A stretch of DNA of 50,297 nt from Thermoplasmata archaeon (lineage in GTDB: Archaea > Thermoplasmatota > Thermoplasmata > Methanomassiliicoccales > Methanomethylophilaceae), in NCBI GenBank assembly GCA_015063245.1, contig SUSV01000010.1, positions 1-50,297 on the forward strand. Direction: 5' to 3'. The position numbers and the translations under genes were made by a program. Under the pieces are notes generated by a model. That model saw only the letters and a list, made by a program, of their open reading frames with translations, did no database searches and was not told the origin of the DNA. Positions 1-8,021 of this stretch are shown one piece after another (within the stretch, counting starts at the first letter, position 1; every line of letters starts with the position of its first letter).

Positions 1-44
1 AGTATTCGTAAAGTATTCGTAAAGTATTCGTAAAGTATTCGTAA
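1..44. repeat. 11-bp tandem repeat, four copies
   Basis: Four perfect head-to-tail copies of AGTATTCGTAA run from the first base of the window to position 44, so the array may continue off the left edge. The period is close to one DNA helical turn, so a protein bound to each copy would sit on the same face. It lies 18 bp beyond the stop codon of the neighbouring minus-strand gene and is more likely to belong to a gene outside the window. Operator function is inferred; no spacers or CRISPR-like structure are present. Confidence 0.85.
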
Positions 45-61
45 ACCTTGACGATACGAGT

Positions 62-1729
62 TCATTGTTTGCGTGTTAGCACATAATTGGATTTTCTCGT
101 GGAACCGGTGTTGATGATACGGCCCTCACGTTTGAGAGCTGATATCAAGTTACCTACTTTGTTATATCTCTGCCTATCATCTAAAGCTTCCGGTAATTTT
201 GGGTAAAGGAAGGTGCAGAGATCGGATTTAGAAGCGTTATCATACTCATCCAGATATTTCACAATCAAATCCTTGTAATAGGAATCATCGAAGCCTTTCT
301 GCTTAAGTGCCTTTCCTTTGATGACACTGTCCCCAGTACTCGATGCCAGAGATGGCGATATGTAGTAATTCGGTTTTCTGCCTTCGATGAATCCTTTGAA
401 TCTCAGTCTATCGGCATCCTTATCGGAAATTGGTAGGTTCTTCTGCACTTTATCGAGAAGTATCACATCTTCGAAACCGATCTTAGGATTCTTCATTAGA
501 GTGTCCGCGAATGCCTTGTCTATCACTTTGCCCGTGATAGTGACTTCGACGTGGTTATCCGATAGGTCGTACTCAGGCAGAGGGAAGAACCTTGCCATCT
601 GGAACTTGAACATCTTGATAATGCCTCCGCCGGCCACATCTACCATCCCGAGCTTTGCCATCGATTCGGCCAGCAGCCTGTTCCTGTAGTATGATGCGGG
701 AGAGTTGGAAGAGATGACCTTCTCTATAGTTCCGGGGATGAACTGGCCCGCATTCTTGAAGACGAGCCTGTCACGATCGTACTCCACTATCGTGATGTAT
801 TCGTTCATCCGGTAGTCCTGATGGGCGACACAATTGTTCAGGATTTCACGGAGCATCGCAGGTTCATACGTATCCATACGGTCGGGGAATAATGTCCCTG
901 GGCGGAAGTATTCGTACTTCACATTGCGAATCTTCGAGCATATGTCATCGATAGCCGTTATGAACGGGATTGGGAAGAATTCATTGTCGATCGTGTTCAT
1001 GTCGTTGTCACGGAGGATCCACCTCATTTTTAGCGTGCAGTCAGGCATATGATACTCCAGTTCAGGATTGCCCAATAGGACCACGGCAGCGTATGTGATC
1101 CTGCCCTCGATGGTAAGGCCCATTTTGTTCAGGAAGGTGACGTCATCCCACGAATCGCATTCATTGATTTTCAGCGGATGATTGTGTTTGAAGTAATATC
1201 TGGCTTTAGATATGGCCTCGGGATCCAGATCGTCGATTGTAAATCCATCGAGCAGGTTCTTACTCCAATCTGGCATGGAATCACGCATTATTCTCATGCG
1301 TTTCTCATCAGATAGTCCGAAAACACTGTCGCCTTGGCGTTCATATGCGAAGGTTTTGAACGTGGTGGGAGTGCCATTCTTCGCAGCGGGTATCTGGAAC
1401 AGAAGTACTCTTTTGTCGTCGACAATACGAGTATGAATATCGATGTAAGACATGCGGCCGCTAGTCTGTTCGGATATGTACTTTTTGAGTTTATTCTGGC
1501 TTTCGACGGTATCGAGGAAATTGCTGTTGACTATTCTGCCGTCATCAGTCATCCCGAAAATCATCCATGCAAATTCAGTACCTTTAAGATTAGCCTCATT
1601 CGAGAGCGCTGAGAAGTACTCGCCCATCTCATCCTTGTTGAGAGTTTTGCGGTCTTTGAATTCGACAACCTCATTCTCATGTGGAGAACCCCTGACCTTC
1701 TCGAGTATTTCATCAACAATATTGCCCAT
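62..1729 (-). CDS. AlbA_2/Schlafen-type ATP-binding transcriptional regulator-like protein
   Basis: An N-terminal AlbA_2-like domain (about residues 15-150, with the EVVEFKDRK motif near residue 20) is followed by a divergent GHKL-type ATPase segment around residues 280-400 that carries the typical LREILNNCVAHQDY motif, and a C-terminal winged-helix-like tail. Proteins of this family are usually annotated as ATP-binding or RecG-like regulators and are common accessory genes; some sit in defence or stress loci. I chose the ATG at 1729 rather than 1741 because an AT-rich TATA-like element near 1757 would place the transcript start almost exactly there (leaderless). The gene is monocistronic, with remnants on one side and an 11-bp repeat array on the other. 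The target is unknown. Confidence 0.8.
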   Translation of the reverse strand: MGNIVDEILEKVRGSPHENEVVEFKDRKTLNKDEMGEYFSALSNEANLKGTEFAWMIFGMTDDGRIVNSNFLDTVESQNKLKKYISEQTSGRMSYIDIHTRIVDDKRVLLFQIPAAKNGTPTTFKTFAYERQGDSVFGLSDEKRMRIMRDSMPDWSKNLLDGFTIDDLDPEAISKARYYFKHNHPLKINECDSWDDVTFLNKMGLTIEGRITYAAVVLLGNPELEYHMPDCTLKMRWILRDNDMNTIDNEFFPIPFITAIDDICSKIRNVKYEYFRPGTLFPDRMDTYEPAMLREILNNCVAHQDYRMNEYITIVEYDRDRLVFKNAGQFIPGTIEKVISSNSPASYYRNRLLAESMAKLGMVDVAGGGIIKMFKFQMARFFPLPEYDLSDNHVEVTITGKVIDKAFADTLMKNPKIGFEDVILLDKVQKNLPISDKDADRLRFKGFIEGRKPNYYISPSLASSTGDSVIKGKALKQKGFDDSYYKDLIVKYLDEYDNASKSDLCTFLYPKLPEALDDRQRYNKVGNLISALKREGRIINTGSTRKSNYVLTRKQ

Positions 1730-1782
1730 TATGATATGCAATGACCACGGAGTTTATTATTTCGACGATTGGAGAGATGTGA

Positions 1783-1956
1783 TCAAACAGACATCTCTCC
1801 ATATGCCGCCTTCTGTCTCCTGATGAACTTCTCATCGGGCTCGTCGAAGGGCCCGTCCATCACGAGGTCGCTGTTGTCCGGAATGTTCCAAGCATCGATA
1901 TCGTGTATGGCATCATCGATGTTGATAGATACTGTTCCATCGATCCGATCCAGACA
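1783..1956 (-). pseudogene. Probable gene remnant, acidic C-terminal fragment
   Basis: A 57-codon open stretch on the minus strand ends in QKAAYGEMSV and a TGA. It reads like genuine acidic protein (IDDAIHDIDAWNIPDNSD) but has no ATG or GTG near its beginning; a TGA stop lies directly upstream at 1957-1959. I recognise no family. Two copies of a 16-bp direct repeat lie immediately upstream, as would suit the control region of a former gene. It is best read as the decayed 3' part of an accessory gene. Confidence 0.35.
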
Positions 1957-1961
1957 TCAAA

Positions 1962-2010
1962 TTTGTACGTTTTCCATATAACTAGAATATTACTTTTGTA
2001 CGTTTCCCAT
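1962..2010. repeat. 16-bp direct repeat pair, operator-like
   Basis: TTTGTACGTTTTCCAT at 1962-1977 and TTTGTACGTTTCCCAT at 1995-2010 differ at one base and are offset by exactly 33 bp, about three helical turns. Each contains the palindromic core GTAC. They lie just upstream of the minus-strand remnant ending at 1783. The arrangement suggests paired sites for a regulator, which is an inference from spacing. Confidence 0.6.
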
Positions 2011-2035
2011 CAGTTTGTTCTATAAACCGCACCAT

Positions 2036-2185
2036 TTGGTTAAGCGGATTCGGTCACGGATCAAGGACAATACGAATGATCAGAGTATCGTCAGAAGGAC
2101 GTTATGCGACGCTTTCGATACGAAGGGTGTCGACGGTGATCGCATCAATGACATCGTACTTGGATTGCTTCTGGAGAGATTGTGA
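2036..2185 (+). pseudogene. Probable gene remnant ending in NDIVLGLLLERL
   Basis: The plus-strand frame is open from 1982 to a TGA at 2183-2185 and contains protein-like sequence (SIVRRTLCDAFDTKG, then NDIVLGLLLERL), but only TTG could serve as a start. A closely related DNA stretch occurs at 17073-17110, where the frame reads MSDIELGLLLRKP. The two copies share most of about 35 bases including GGATTGCTTCT. Both look like tails of members of one accessory gene family. Function is unknown. Confidence 0.35.
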
Positions 2186-2322
2186 TCCGAGGATATCCTG
2201 GGCACGGAAGATGTGATCCGGGGTTTTGTATCTTGAGAATCGAATCCATGCATCCTGGGTATGGGTTCATAAAAAGACTGAGCGTGTCTGCTAATCTCGG
2301 GATTATGTCGATTATCACAGAA

Positions 2323-2360
2323 TTATATCATTCTGATATAATCATTATATCGATTATATC
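2323..2360. promoter_or_regulatory. AT-rich palindrome with direct TTATATC repeats
   Basis: TTATATCA-ttc-TGATATAA (2323-2341) is a perfect 8-bp inverted repeat, followed by further TTATATC copies at 2345-2351 and 2354-2360. This sits between two gene remnants and has no complete downstream gene. It could be an operator or promoter left from a lost cassette, or the AT-rich tail of the minus-strand reading frame that ends here. Only the symmetry is seen directly. Confidence 0.45.
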
Positions 2361-2560
2361 AACCGAAGGCTGCCAAGGATTTGCCTACGTTCCCGCCTAT
2401 CTTTGTTATCATGGGCTTTGAAGTATTTCTCTGCAGCATCATTGAGATTGTACAGTCCAACAGTCAGCACCTCTTCATCGATGCTTGGTACAGGCAATCG
2501 TTCAGAATCGATTAATGAATAGAGGAGATCCGCATCAGGACAATTGGGGCCTGAGCTCAT
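2354..2560 (-). CDS. Hypothetical small protein or gene fragment
   Basis: A 68-aa minus-strand frame begins at an ATG (2560) and ends in RRQILGSLRLI. Its composition is protein-like (LLYSLIDSERLPVPSIDEE near the start, charged KDRRERR near the end). The frame is open further upstream to a GTG at 2704, but an AT-rich TATA-like stretch lies inside that extension, so the shorter form is preferred. There is no clear ribosome binding site and no recognised family. It lies in a region of remnants and may itself be decayed. Confidence 0.3.
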   Translation of the reverse strand: MSSGPNCPDADLLYSLIDSERLPVPSIDEEVLTVGLYNLNDAAEKYFKAHDNKDRRERRQILGSLRLI

Positions 2561-2707
2561 GGGTAGAATTTGTGAAAAGGGATCCGAGGTCGGGGCAACT
2601 CGGTAATAAGCCCGACCTCGATGATACGTCTCTATTCTCCGTATCAATAGTTGGAATAATAATCCAACATATAAATTGAATGGTGTCTGGCTCAGTGGAT
2701 TCACAAA

Positions 2708-3817
2708 TCACTGCCCGAGAATCGCCGCTCTGTATCTCTCGGATCTCTTCGAGACCTCATCGACGTTGCCGTCGGTTATCGCGAAGACCTCCGGGAGCTC
2801 TCCCGGATGCTCCGTGAGGAACGTATCCACGATATTCCTGTCAGGGATGTCCGACTTCCTGAGATACTCCCTGCTCCAGTTCTCCGCCAACTCAACGGAT
2901 GCCTGAGGCCCCTTGTCAGTGAACACCGAGGCGAATATCGCACCTACGGTGGAATCGTCGGAAAGGATAGCAACGTTGCTGCCCCTTACCGCGAACTCCT
3001 CTCCGTTGTAGGCGATCGCCAGCCCTCCTGCATCGCGGACGAGGTCCAGCGGCTGGAAGTCCGTAGAGGAACTTCCTATGTACATGGTGCAGTCCAGGTC
3101 GATGGCGGTGACCCTCCTGATGTCCAGCATGCGGTATGCCTTCTTATGGGATGTCAGCGCCTCCGTCGATTCCATCAGGCTCATCGCACCGGCATCGGGG
3201 ATCCTGTTGCTGATGGCGTCGTCCATCTTCTTGATGATCTCTATGTCCTCGTCCAGGAGCTCTGTCGGGACGTTCAGCTCGTAGAATCCCTCGGGGACAT
3301 CCAGATGATTGATCTCCTTGGCTAGGTCCTTGAGCTTCCTCGATTCCGCGCGTCCCATCATGCACTGGTCGATGCACAGGTTGGTGCATGACATCTCGAC
3401 GAGAGGCGTTCTGAGCCTTCCCATGACCTCCATCATGCCGTGCTCGAAAGTGGATGTGGTGATGTATGTCGGCAGGAGGTTCGAGATGTACCTCATGGTC
3501 CTGCCTGCGTTGTTCAGTAAACGAAGGTCCTCGCAGCTGTACTTGTGGAGGAGATGATCCGTAGCACCGAACGCCTTCAGGAACGGGACGCACCATTTGT
3601 AATAGCTGCCGGATGTGGAATCCTCCCTGTTTAGCACATAGGATGTGAGCTTGTCGTATCTCTCCAATACGTCGAAGAAGTGCCCGCCGTCATCGATGAA
3701 CCTCCTGCAGAGGTCCCTCACGTCGTTGTTACTGGTGATGAATCCCCTGCATGTGCATATCACATACCTGTCCGGCGGGAGGCCCAGTTCCAATGTGGGG
3801 TCGAACTCGTCCGGCAT
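2708..3817 (-). CDS. EhaR/COG4030-like HAD-fold protein with degenerate active site
   Basis: The 369-aa protein resembles the archaeal HAD-superfamily proteins annotated as COG4030 or EhaR. Shared landmarks are the N-terminal strand motif, the VPFLKAFGAT segment near residue 85, a STFEH motif near residue 125, and the late YIGSSSTDFQPL...GGLAIAYNGEEFA region near residue 255. In relatives the first motif is DCEGPIS, holding the Asp nucleophile; here it reads TCRGFIT (residues 22-28). The late VGDS-type Asp is also replaced by Ser. The protein is therefore probably not a phosphatase. The start at 3817 lies 4 nt after the formyltransferase stop, with GGAGTGA upstream, so the two genes are co-transcribed. 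The role is unknown. Confidence 0.65.
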   Translation of the reverse strand: MPDEFDPTLELGLPPDRYVICTCRGFITSNNDVRDLCRRFIDDGGHFFDVLERYDKLTSYVLNREDSTSGSYYKWCVPFLKAFGATDHLLHKYSCEDLRLLNNAGRTMRYISNLLPTYITTSTFEHGMMEVMGRLRTPLVEMSCTNLCIDQCMMGRAESRKLKDLAKEINHLDVPEGFYELNVPTELLDEDIEIIKKMDDAISNRIPDAGAMSLMESTEALTSHKKAYRMLDIRRVTAIDLDCTMYIGSSSTDFQPLDLVRDAGGLAIAYNGEEFAVRGSNVAILSDDSTVGAIFASVFTDKGPQASVELAENWSREYLRKSDIPDRNIVDTFLTEHPGELPEVFAITDGNVDEVSKRSERYRAAILGQ

Positions 3818-3821
3818 TGCA

Positions 3822-4646
3822 TCACTCCAGGGATGTGTCGACCTGTCTCGACAGGTCGTACGGTCCGTCCAGCGGCTTTCCTTCGGAGTAGAGGCGCTTG
3901 TCCCTGATCTCCACCTTCCCGTCGGCGAATGCCTTGATCGTAGCTACTATGAGGGGCAGCTCCCTCTTGGCGCCGTCCTCCCTGATCCTCTTGAACAGGG
4001 GCTCCTCCTGGCCCTCCTCCGCCTTGATCTGTTCGAGGCTCCTGGTCCTGAGCTTGTCCTCCATCTCCGACCAGAGCCTGTCGTAATCTCCTCCGCGGAT
4101 AGGGAATCCGCAGTACGTCAGCGCCGCGCCCCTGTCCCATTCCTCGGTGCATATGTGCATCATGGCGCCCTGTGCCTCCGCCCTCTCGGAGATGAGCTGC
4201 CAGATGACCTCCTGCCATGTGCCCTTCGGGCCGTCGGGGAGAGCGGGATGGAGGTTCAGCATGTCGTACTCCCTGCAGGTCTCGTCATCCATCCAGAGCA
4301 TGTATCCGGCCAGGATGCCGAGGTCGAAGTCATACTTCCCTGTTAGCTCCCTGAGGAGCTTCCCGTACTCGTCGCGCCATTCCCTCTGGTCCTTCTCCCA
4401 GAGGTCGGGTCTGAACTTCTTCCATGATGCGGTCACGAGAGGGATGCCGTATCCTCTGACCATGTCGAAGAAAATCTGCCTCTGCTCCCTCTTGGGATTG
4501 TCCTCCTCGTCGTTGTCCCAGTTGCAGAAAACGAATGCTATCTCGATATCGAGAACGCCCTTCTCTTTCTGGTCCATTACTGCCTTCAGAAGATTGCGGG
4601 ATCCGGGACCCCTGCCTGTGGAGAACCATCCAAGTCTTAGCATCAT
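3822..4646 (-). CDS. PurN-like formyltransferase family protein
   Basis: This 274-aa protein has the formyltransferase fold typical of glycinamide ribonucleotide transformylase. The hallmark NLHPALPDGPKGT segment near residues 130-143 carries the Asn-His pair and the following Gly-rich loop that bind the formyl donor; a downstream HICTEEWDRGAAL region matches the family's substrate loop. The C-terminal 70 residues are less conserved. An AT-rich TATA-like element about 24 nt upstream of the tandem ATG codons suggests a leaderless transcript starting at or near 4646. It precedes the degenerate HAD gene in one operon. A role in purine synthesis is possible, but the substrate cannot be fixed from sequence. 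Confidence 0.75.
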   Translation of the reverse strand: MMLRLGWFSTGRGPGSRNLLKAVMDQKEKGVLDIEIAFVFCNWDNDEEDNPKREQRQIFFDMVRGYGIPLVTASWKKFRPDLWEKDQREWRDEYGKLLRELTGKYDFDLGILAGYMLWMDDETCREYDMLNLHPALPDGPKGTWQEVIWQLISERAEAQGAMMHICTEEWDRGAALTYCGFPIRGGDYDRLWSEMEDKLRTRSLEQIKAEEGQEEPLFKRIREDGAKRELPLIVATIKAFADGKVEIRDKRLYSEGKPLDGPYDLSRQVDTSLE

Positions 4647-4676
4647 CCGTCGGAATGTAATCGTACGATAAAAGAG

Positions 4677-5084
4677 TTAGACATCGAAAAGGACGGTGAC
4701 AGACGGTGTTTCCCTGTCGATCTCCATCATGTGGTATGTCACAGCCTTGATCTCCGATCTGATCCTGTGCCTGGACCTGTCGAGGGTCTCACCCCTTGCG
4801 TGGCACAGCACGTCCTCTCCCTCGAATCTGACCTCGAACTCCTTCAGGATCAGGTTGTCCGCATCCTCGATGAACAGCATCTCGGACAGGAAGGAGTAGA
4901 GTCTGTCCTCATCGTCGATGCCTGTGACCCTGATGTCGGTCTCCTCGGATGTCCCTATGCCGGAAAGGTCGACGGTCTGATCGAAGAGGGCGAACGCCGC
5001 ATTGCCGAAGCATTCCTCCAGCGTGGAACCGTAGGCCTGGACCATCATGTCGGCGGTGTGGTCGATCAGTCTGTACCTCTCCAT
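4677..5084 (-). CDS. Archaease, RtcB RNA-ligase activator
   Basis: The 135-aa protein matches archaease over its full length. The opening YRLIDHTADMMVQAYG carries the conserved metal-binding Asp, YSFLSEMLFIED lies mid-protein, and it ends in a TVLFDV tail. Archaease promotes guanylylation and turnover of the tRNA-splicing ligase RtcB, which is not in this window. GGATAAAAG (read on the minus strand as CTTTTATCC) lies about 25 nt upstream of the ATG, indicating a leaderless message. It is divergent from the small membrane protein gene at 5147. Confidence 0.93.
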   Translation of the reverse strand: MERYRLIDHTADMMVQAYGSTLEECFGNAAFALFDQTVDLSGIGTSEETDIRVTGIDDEDRLYSFLSEMLFIEDADNLILKEFEVRFEGEDVLCHARGETLDRSRHRIRSEIKAVTYHMMEIDRETPSVTVLFDV

Positions 5085-5146
5085 GGTTACCGGAAGACGG
5101 GGCGGATAAAAGAATGTTTTTTAGTGAGCGCGGGCATTGCATCCCC

Positions 5147-5395
5147 ATGTCGAACAAAGCAGCGCTTCTGGCTGTACCGCTGGCCATCCTGGCCGTGCTC
5201 GCATTCGTCCCCATGGCCGAGTTGTCGGCCGAGGAGGGAGATGCCGTCCAGGTCATTGACGATTCGGGCGTTACGAAATCCTCCGAGGATTCGAACGAGC
5301 GCAACTACGTATTCGAGGGTGCGATGGTTTTCATCGTGCTCTTGGCAGTTCTCGGATACCTCCACGTGAAATACCACTCCAAGAAGAAGCAGTGA
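5147..5395 (+). CDS. Small secreted/membrane-anchored protein
   Basis: An 82-aa protein starting at the ATG at 5147 has an N-terminal hydrophobic segment (residues 5-25, signal peptide or membrane anchor), a short acidic Ser-rich extracellular region, a second membrane helix (about 56-74) and a basic tail ending KKKQ. The frame is open further upstream into the divergent archaease gene, but that part is antisense to archaease and lacks protein character. The HD-hydrolase gene starts one base after its stop, so they are translationally linked. No family is recognised. Confidence 0.7.
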   Translation: MSNKAALLAVPLAILAVLAFVPMAELSAEEGDAVQVIDDSGVTKSSEDSNERNYVFEGAMVFIVLLAVLGYLHVKYHSKKKQ

Positions 5396-5396
5396 C

Positions 5397-6035
5397 ATGG
5401 ACGAAGGGACTTTCGACAGGGCGAAGGAGTTCGTCAGAGGGCTGTTCGAAGGGGACAGCAGCGGCCATGACTTCTATCACACCATGAGGGTTCACGACCT
5501 CGCCAGGACGATCTGCCGCCAGGAGGGCGGCGATGAGGATATTGTACGCCTAGCGGCACTCCTGCACGATGCCGACGACCGCAAGCTTTTCGGGGACAAC
5601 GGGTTCCAGAACGCAAGGTCGTTCATGGATTCCGAGCACATAGATGTCGAGGACCAGCTGTACATCTGCGAGATCATCAGCCAGATATCCTTCAAAGGGA
5701 AGGATTCCGTCGTTCCAACAACCCTGGAGGGCAAGATCGTCCAGGATGCGGACAGGATGGACGCCATCGGGGCCATAGGCATCGCCAGGGCGTTCGCCTA
5801 CGGCGGCAGCAAGGGCCGTGCCATGTACATCCCCGGAGACGATCCGAAGCTCGGCATGTCCGAGAAGGAGTACTTCAGCAATCAGGGCACATCCATCAAT
5901 CACTTCTACGAGAAGCTCCTGCTTTTGAAGGACATGATGAATACCGAGACCGCCAAGAGGATGGCCCAGTCCCGCCACGACTACATGGTCGGATACCTCG
6001 ATGAGTTCATGTCCGAATGGCAGGGAAAGGCGTGA
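5397..6035 (+). CDS. HD-domain metal-dependent phosphohydrolase
   Basis: A 212-aa HD-superfamily protein. Metal-binding residues are visible as HDFYHTMRVHD (residues 24-34), the HD pair in LAALLHDADD (near 55-60), and the later Asp of QDADRMDAIGAIG (near 118-130), followed by the ARAFAYGG motif typical of the YedJ-like subgroup. These enzymes hydrolyse phosphate esters or nucleotides, but the substrate is unknown. Translation is probably coupled to the preceding small membrane protein, whose stop is one base away. Confidence 0.85.
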   Translation: MDEGTFDRAKEFVRGLFEGDSSGHDFYHTMRVHDLARTICRQEGGDEDIVRLAALLHDADDRKLFGDNGFQNARSFMDSEHIDVEDQLYICEIISQISFKGKDSVVPTTLEGKIVQDADRMDAIGAIGIARAFAYGGSKGRAMYIPGDDPKLGMSEKEYFSNQGTSINHFYEKLLLLKDMMNTETAKRMAQSRHDYMVGYLDEFMSEWQGKA

Positions 6036-6099
6036 ACGCCTCGAAAAAACAACCCCTCCTTTCCAAATTTTAAATATTTAGTATTCAGCTGGGGGTATC

Positions 6100-6906
6100 A
6101 TGCGCATAACGATTGTAGGTTGTGGATCCAGGGGTTCGAAGCTGGCAGAAGCGGCCGATGAGATGATGGAAGTCAAGAGGATCTACCTCGTTGATTCCGA
6201 CAAGGCACGTGCCGAGGCACTGGCCCAGGTAGTCAAGAAGGCCGAAGTGGTCGAAGACGTGGAAGAGGAGCTCTACCATTGTGACCTGGTCATCGAATGC
6301 GCCACACAGGCGGCTGCGAAGCAGGTCATCCCCAAGGTCGTCGCAAGGGGCGTGGACATCATGATCATGTCCGTAGGAGCGCTCGTGGACGACGATTTCA
6401 GGCAGATGGTCACAGATAAGGCGAAGCAATGCGACGCCAAGGTCTACATCCCCTCGGGAGCCATCTGCGGTACCGATGGATTAAGAGCATCCACCGTCGG
6501 AGAGATCCAGCAGGTCGAGCTCATCACCACCAAGCCCCCAGTAAGTTTCGAGGGTGTCAAGTACGTCGAGGACAGAGGTATCGATCTCAGCAAGATCAAG
6601 GAGAAGACCGTCCTGTACACCGGTACCGCCAGGGAGGCCGTACAGCTGTTCCCCAGGAACGTCAACGTTGCGGCTATCGTCAGCATCATGGGAATCGGAT
6701 TCGACAAGACCATGGTCACGATCGCAGTCGATCCCAACATCAAGATCAACTCTCACGAGCTGAGGATCAAGGGAGAGTTCGGAGAGCTCACAACGCACAC
6801 TTACAACGTGCCCTCCCCGATCAATCCCAAGACCTCGAACCTCTCTGTATTCTCGGCCATCGCCGCTCTTCAGAGGATCGTTAAGAACCAGTGGGTCGGA
6901 ATCTGA
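6100..6906 (+). CDS. nadX: L-aspartate dehydrogenase (NadX type)
   Basis: This 268-aa protein has an N-terminal Rossmann motif (GCGSRGSKLAE, residues 7-17), the diagnostic PSGAICGTDGLRA segment near 113-125, the FPRNVNVAA block with the catalytic region near 187-195, and the PSPINPKTSNL tail of aspartate dehydrogenases. The enzyme oxidises L-aspartate to iminoaspartate, the first step of NAD synthesis when no aspartate oxidase is used; the next enzyme (NadA) is not here. TTTTAAATATTT at 6066-6077 is a well-placed TATA box for a start at 6100. The stop overlaps the next gene's ATG by one base. Confidence 0.92.
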   Translation: MRITIVGCGSRGSKLAEAADEMMEVKRIYLVDSDKARAEALAQVVKKAEVVEDVEEELYHCDLVIECATQAAAKQVIPKVVARGVDIMIMSVGALVDDDFRQMVTDKAKQCDAKVYIPSGAICGTDGLRASTVGEIQQVELITTKPPVSFEGVKYVEDRGIDLSKIKEKTVLYTGTAREAVQLFPRNVNVAAIVSIMGIGFDKTMVTIAVDPNIKINSHELRIKGEFGELTTHTYNVPSPINPKTSNLSVFSAIAALQRIVKNQWVGI

Positions 6907-7994
6907 TGCAGGGCACAAGGGCCGAGAGGCTCATAGCCAACGCGGAGGGCATGGACGCGGTGGTCGTCATGAACGACGGCGAACCGTTCCTGGACTCTAC
7001 CTTCTGGTATCTGTGCGAGCAGCCCGGAGGCTGCTTCGAAGGCTCCTTCGCGGTAGTCCGCGGGGACGGTTCCCTGGATGTCATCGTCAGCCCGCTTGAG
7101 GAGGAGTCCGCCAAGGACGGGGTCGGGAACGTATGCGTCTACCACAACAGGGAGGAGCGCGACAGTTTCCTCAAGGATGCATTGAAGGGATGCTCGAAGG
7201 TCGGATTCAACACCCATGCCTGCACCTATGCCATGGTCGAGTTCGTCAAGAAGACAGTCGGAGGCATCGAGGCGGTCGATGCCGGCAGGGCCATAGACCT
7301 CACGGTATCCGTCAAGGACGAGAAGGAGATAGAGGCGACCAGGAAGGCCTGCAGGATATCATCGATCGTCGCTAAGGAGCTCCCCGATTATCTTTCTGAG
7401 GGAGTCACCGAGAAGCAGATCGCAGTGAGGATGGACAACAGGATGCGCGAGCTGGGAGGCACTGGCAACGCGTTCGATACAATCGCTGCATTCGGACCTT
7501 ACTCCGCACAGCCCCATCACATGCCGTGCGATTACGCCTTGAAGAAAGGAGATACGGCACTCTTTGACTTCGGTACCAAGTACGACCGTTACTGCTCGGA
7601 CATGACGAGGACCGTCTTCCTCGGAAAGCCCCCGGAGATACTGGAGAGGGCTTACGAAGTTGTCAAGGAGGCTCAGCTCGCAGGCATCGCGGAATATCAT
7701 GACGGGGCGAACGCCAACGCGGCCGATCTCGCTGCGAGGAAGATAATCGACGATTCGGAGTTCAAAGGCACATTCATCCACTCCTTCGGACATGGCATCG
7801 GCATGGATGTCCATCAGGCGATATCCGTATCGCCGAGGTCGGAGCAGATCCTCAAGGCAGGGAACATCGTATCGGCGGAACCCGGGATATACATCCCCGG
7901 AGTGGGCGGGATAAGGATCGAGGACACTGTCCTGATCACCGAGAACGGATGCGAGATCTTCACGGACTTCGATCACTCGTTGACCATAATCTGA
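6906..7994 (+). CDS. M24 family metallopeptidase (Xaa-Pro dipeptidase-like)
   Basis: A 362-aa creatinase/aminopeptidase-fold protein. All five metal ligands are present: Asp in LFDFGTKYD, Asp in CSDMTRTVF, His in SFGHGIGMDVH, Glu in AEPGIYIPG and Glu in IRIEDTVLI. The N-terminal third is the non-catalytic creatinase-N domain. It probably cleaves X-Pro dipeptides in the cytosol. The frame also has an upstream GTG at 6891, but the ATG at 6906 overlaps the nadX stop as TGATG and is the better start. It forms an operon with nadX. Confidence 0.9.
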   Translation: MQGTRAERLIANAEGMDAVVVMNDGEPFLDSTFWYLCEQPGGCFEGSFAVVRGDGSLDVIVSPLEEESAKDGVGNVCVYHNREERDSFLKDALKGCSKVGFNTHACTYAMVEFVKKTVGGIEAVDAGRAIDLTVSVKDEKEIEATRKACRISSIVAKELPDYLSEGVTEKQIAVRMDNRMRELGGTGNAFDTIAAFGPYSAQPHHMPCDYALKKGDTALFDFGTKYDRYCSDMTRTVFLGKPPEILERAYEVVKEAQLAGIAEYHDGANANAADLAARKIIDDSEFKGTFIHSFGHGIGMDVHQAISVSPRSEQILKAGNIVSAEPGIYIPGVGGIRIEDTVLITENGCEIFTDFDHSLTII

Positions 7995-8021
7995 GCTTCG
8001 GAAAACGATATAGCCAGATGC

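Noticed and set aside
1..44. CRISPR array
   Set aside because: The repeats are 11 bp and directly adjacent with no spacers, and no cas genes are present.
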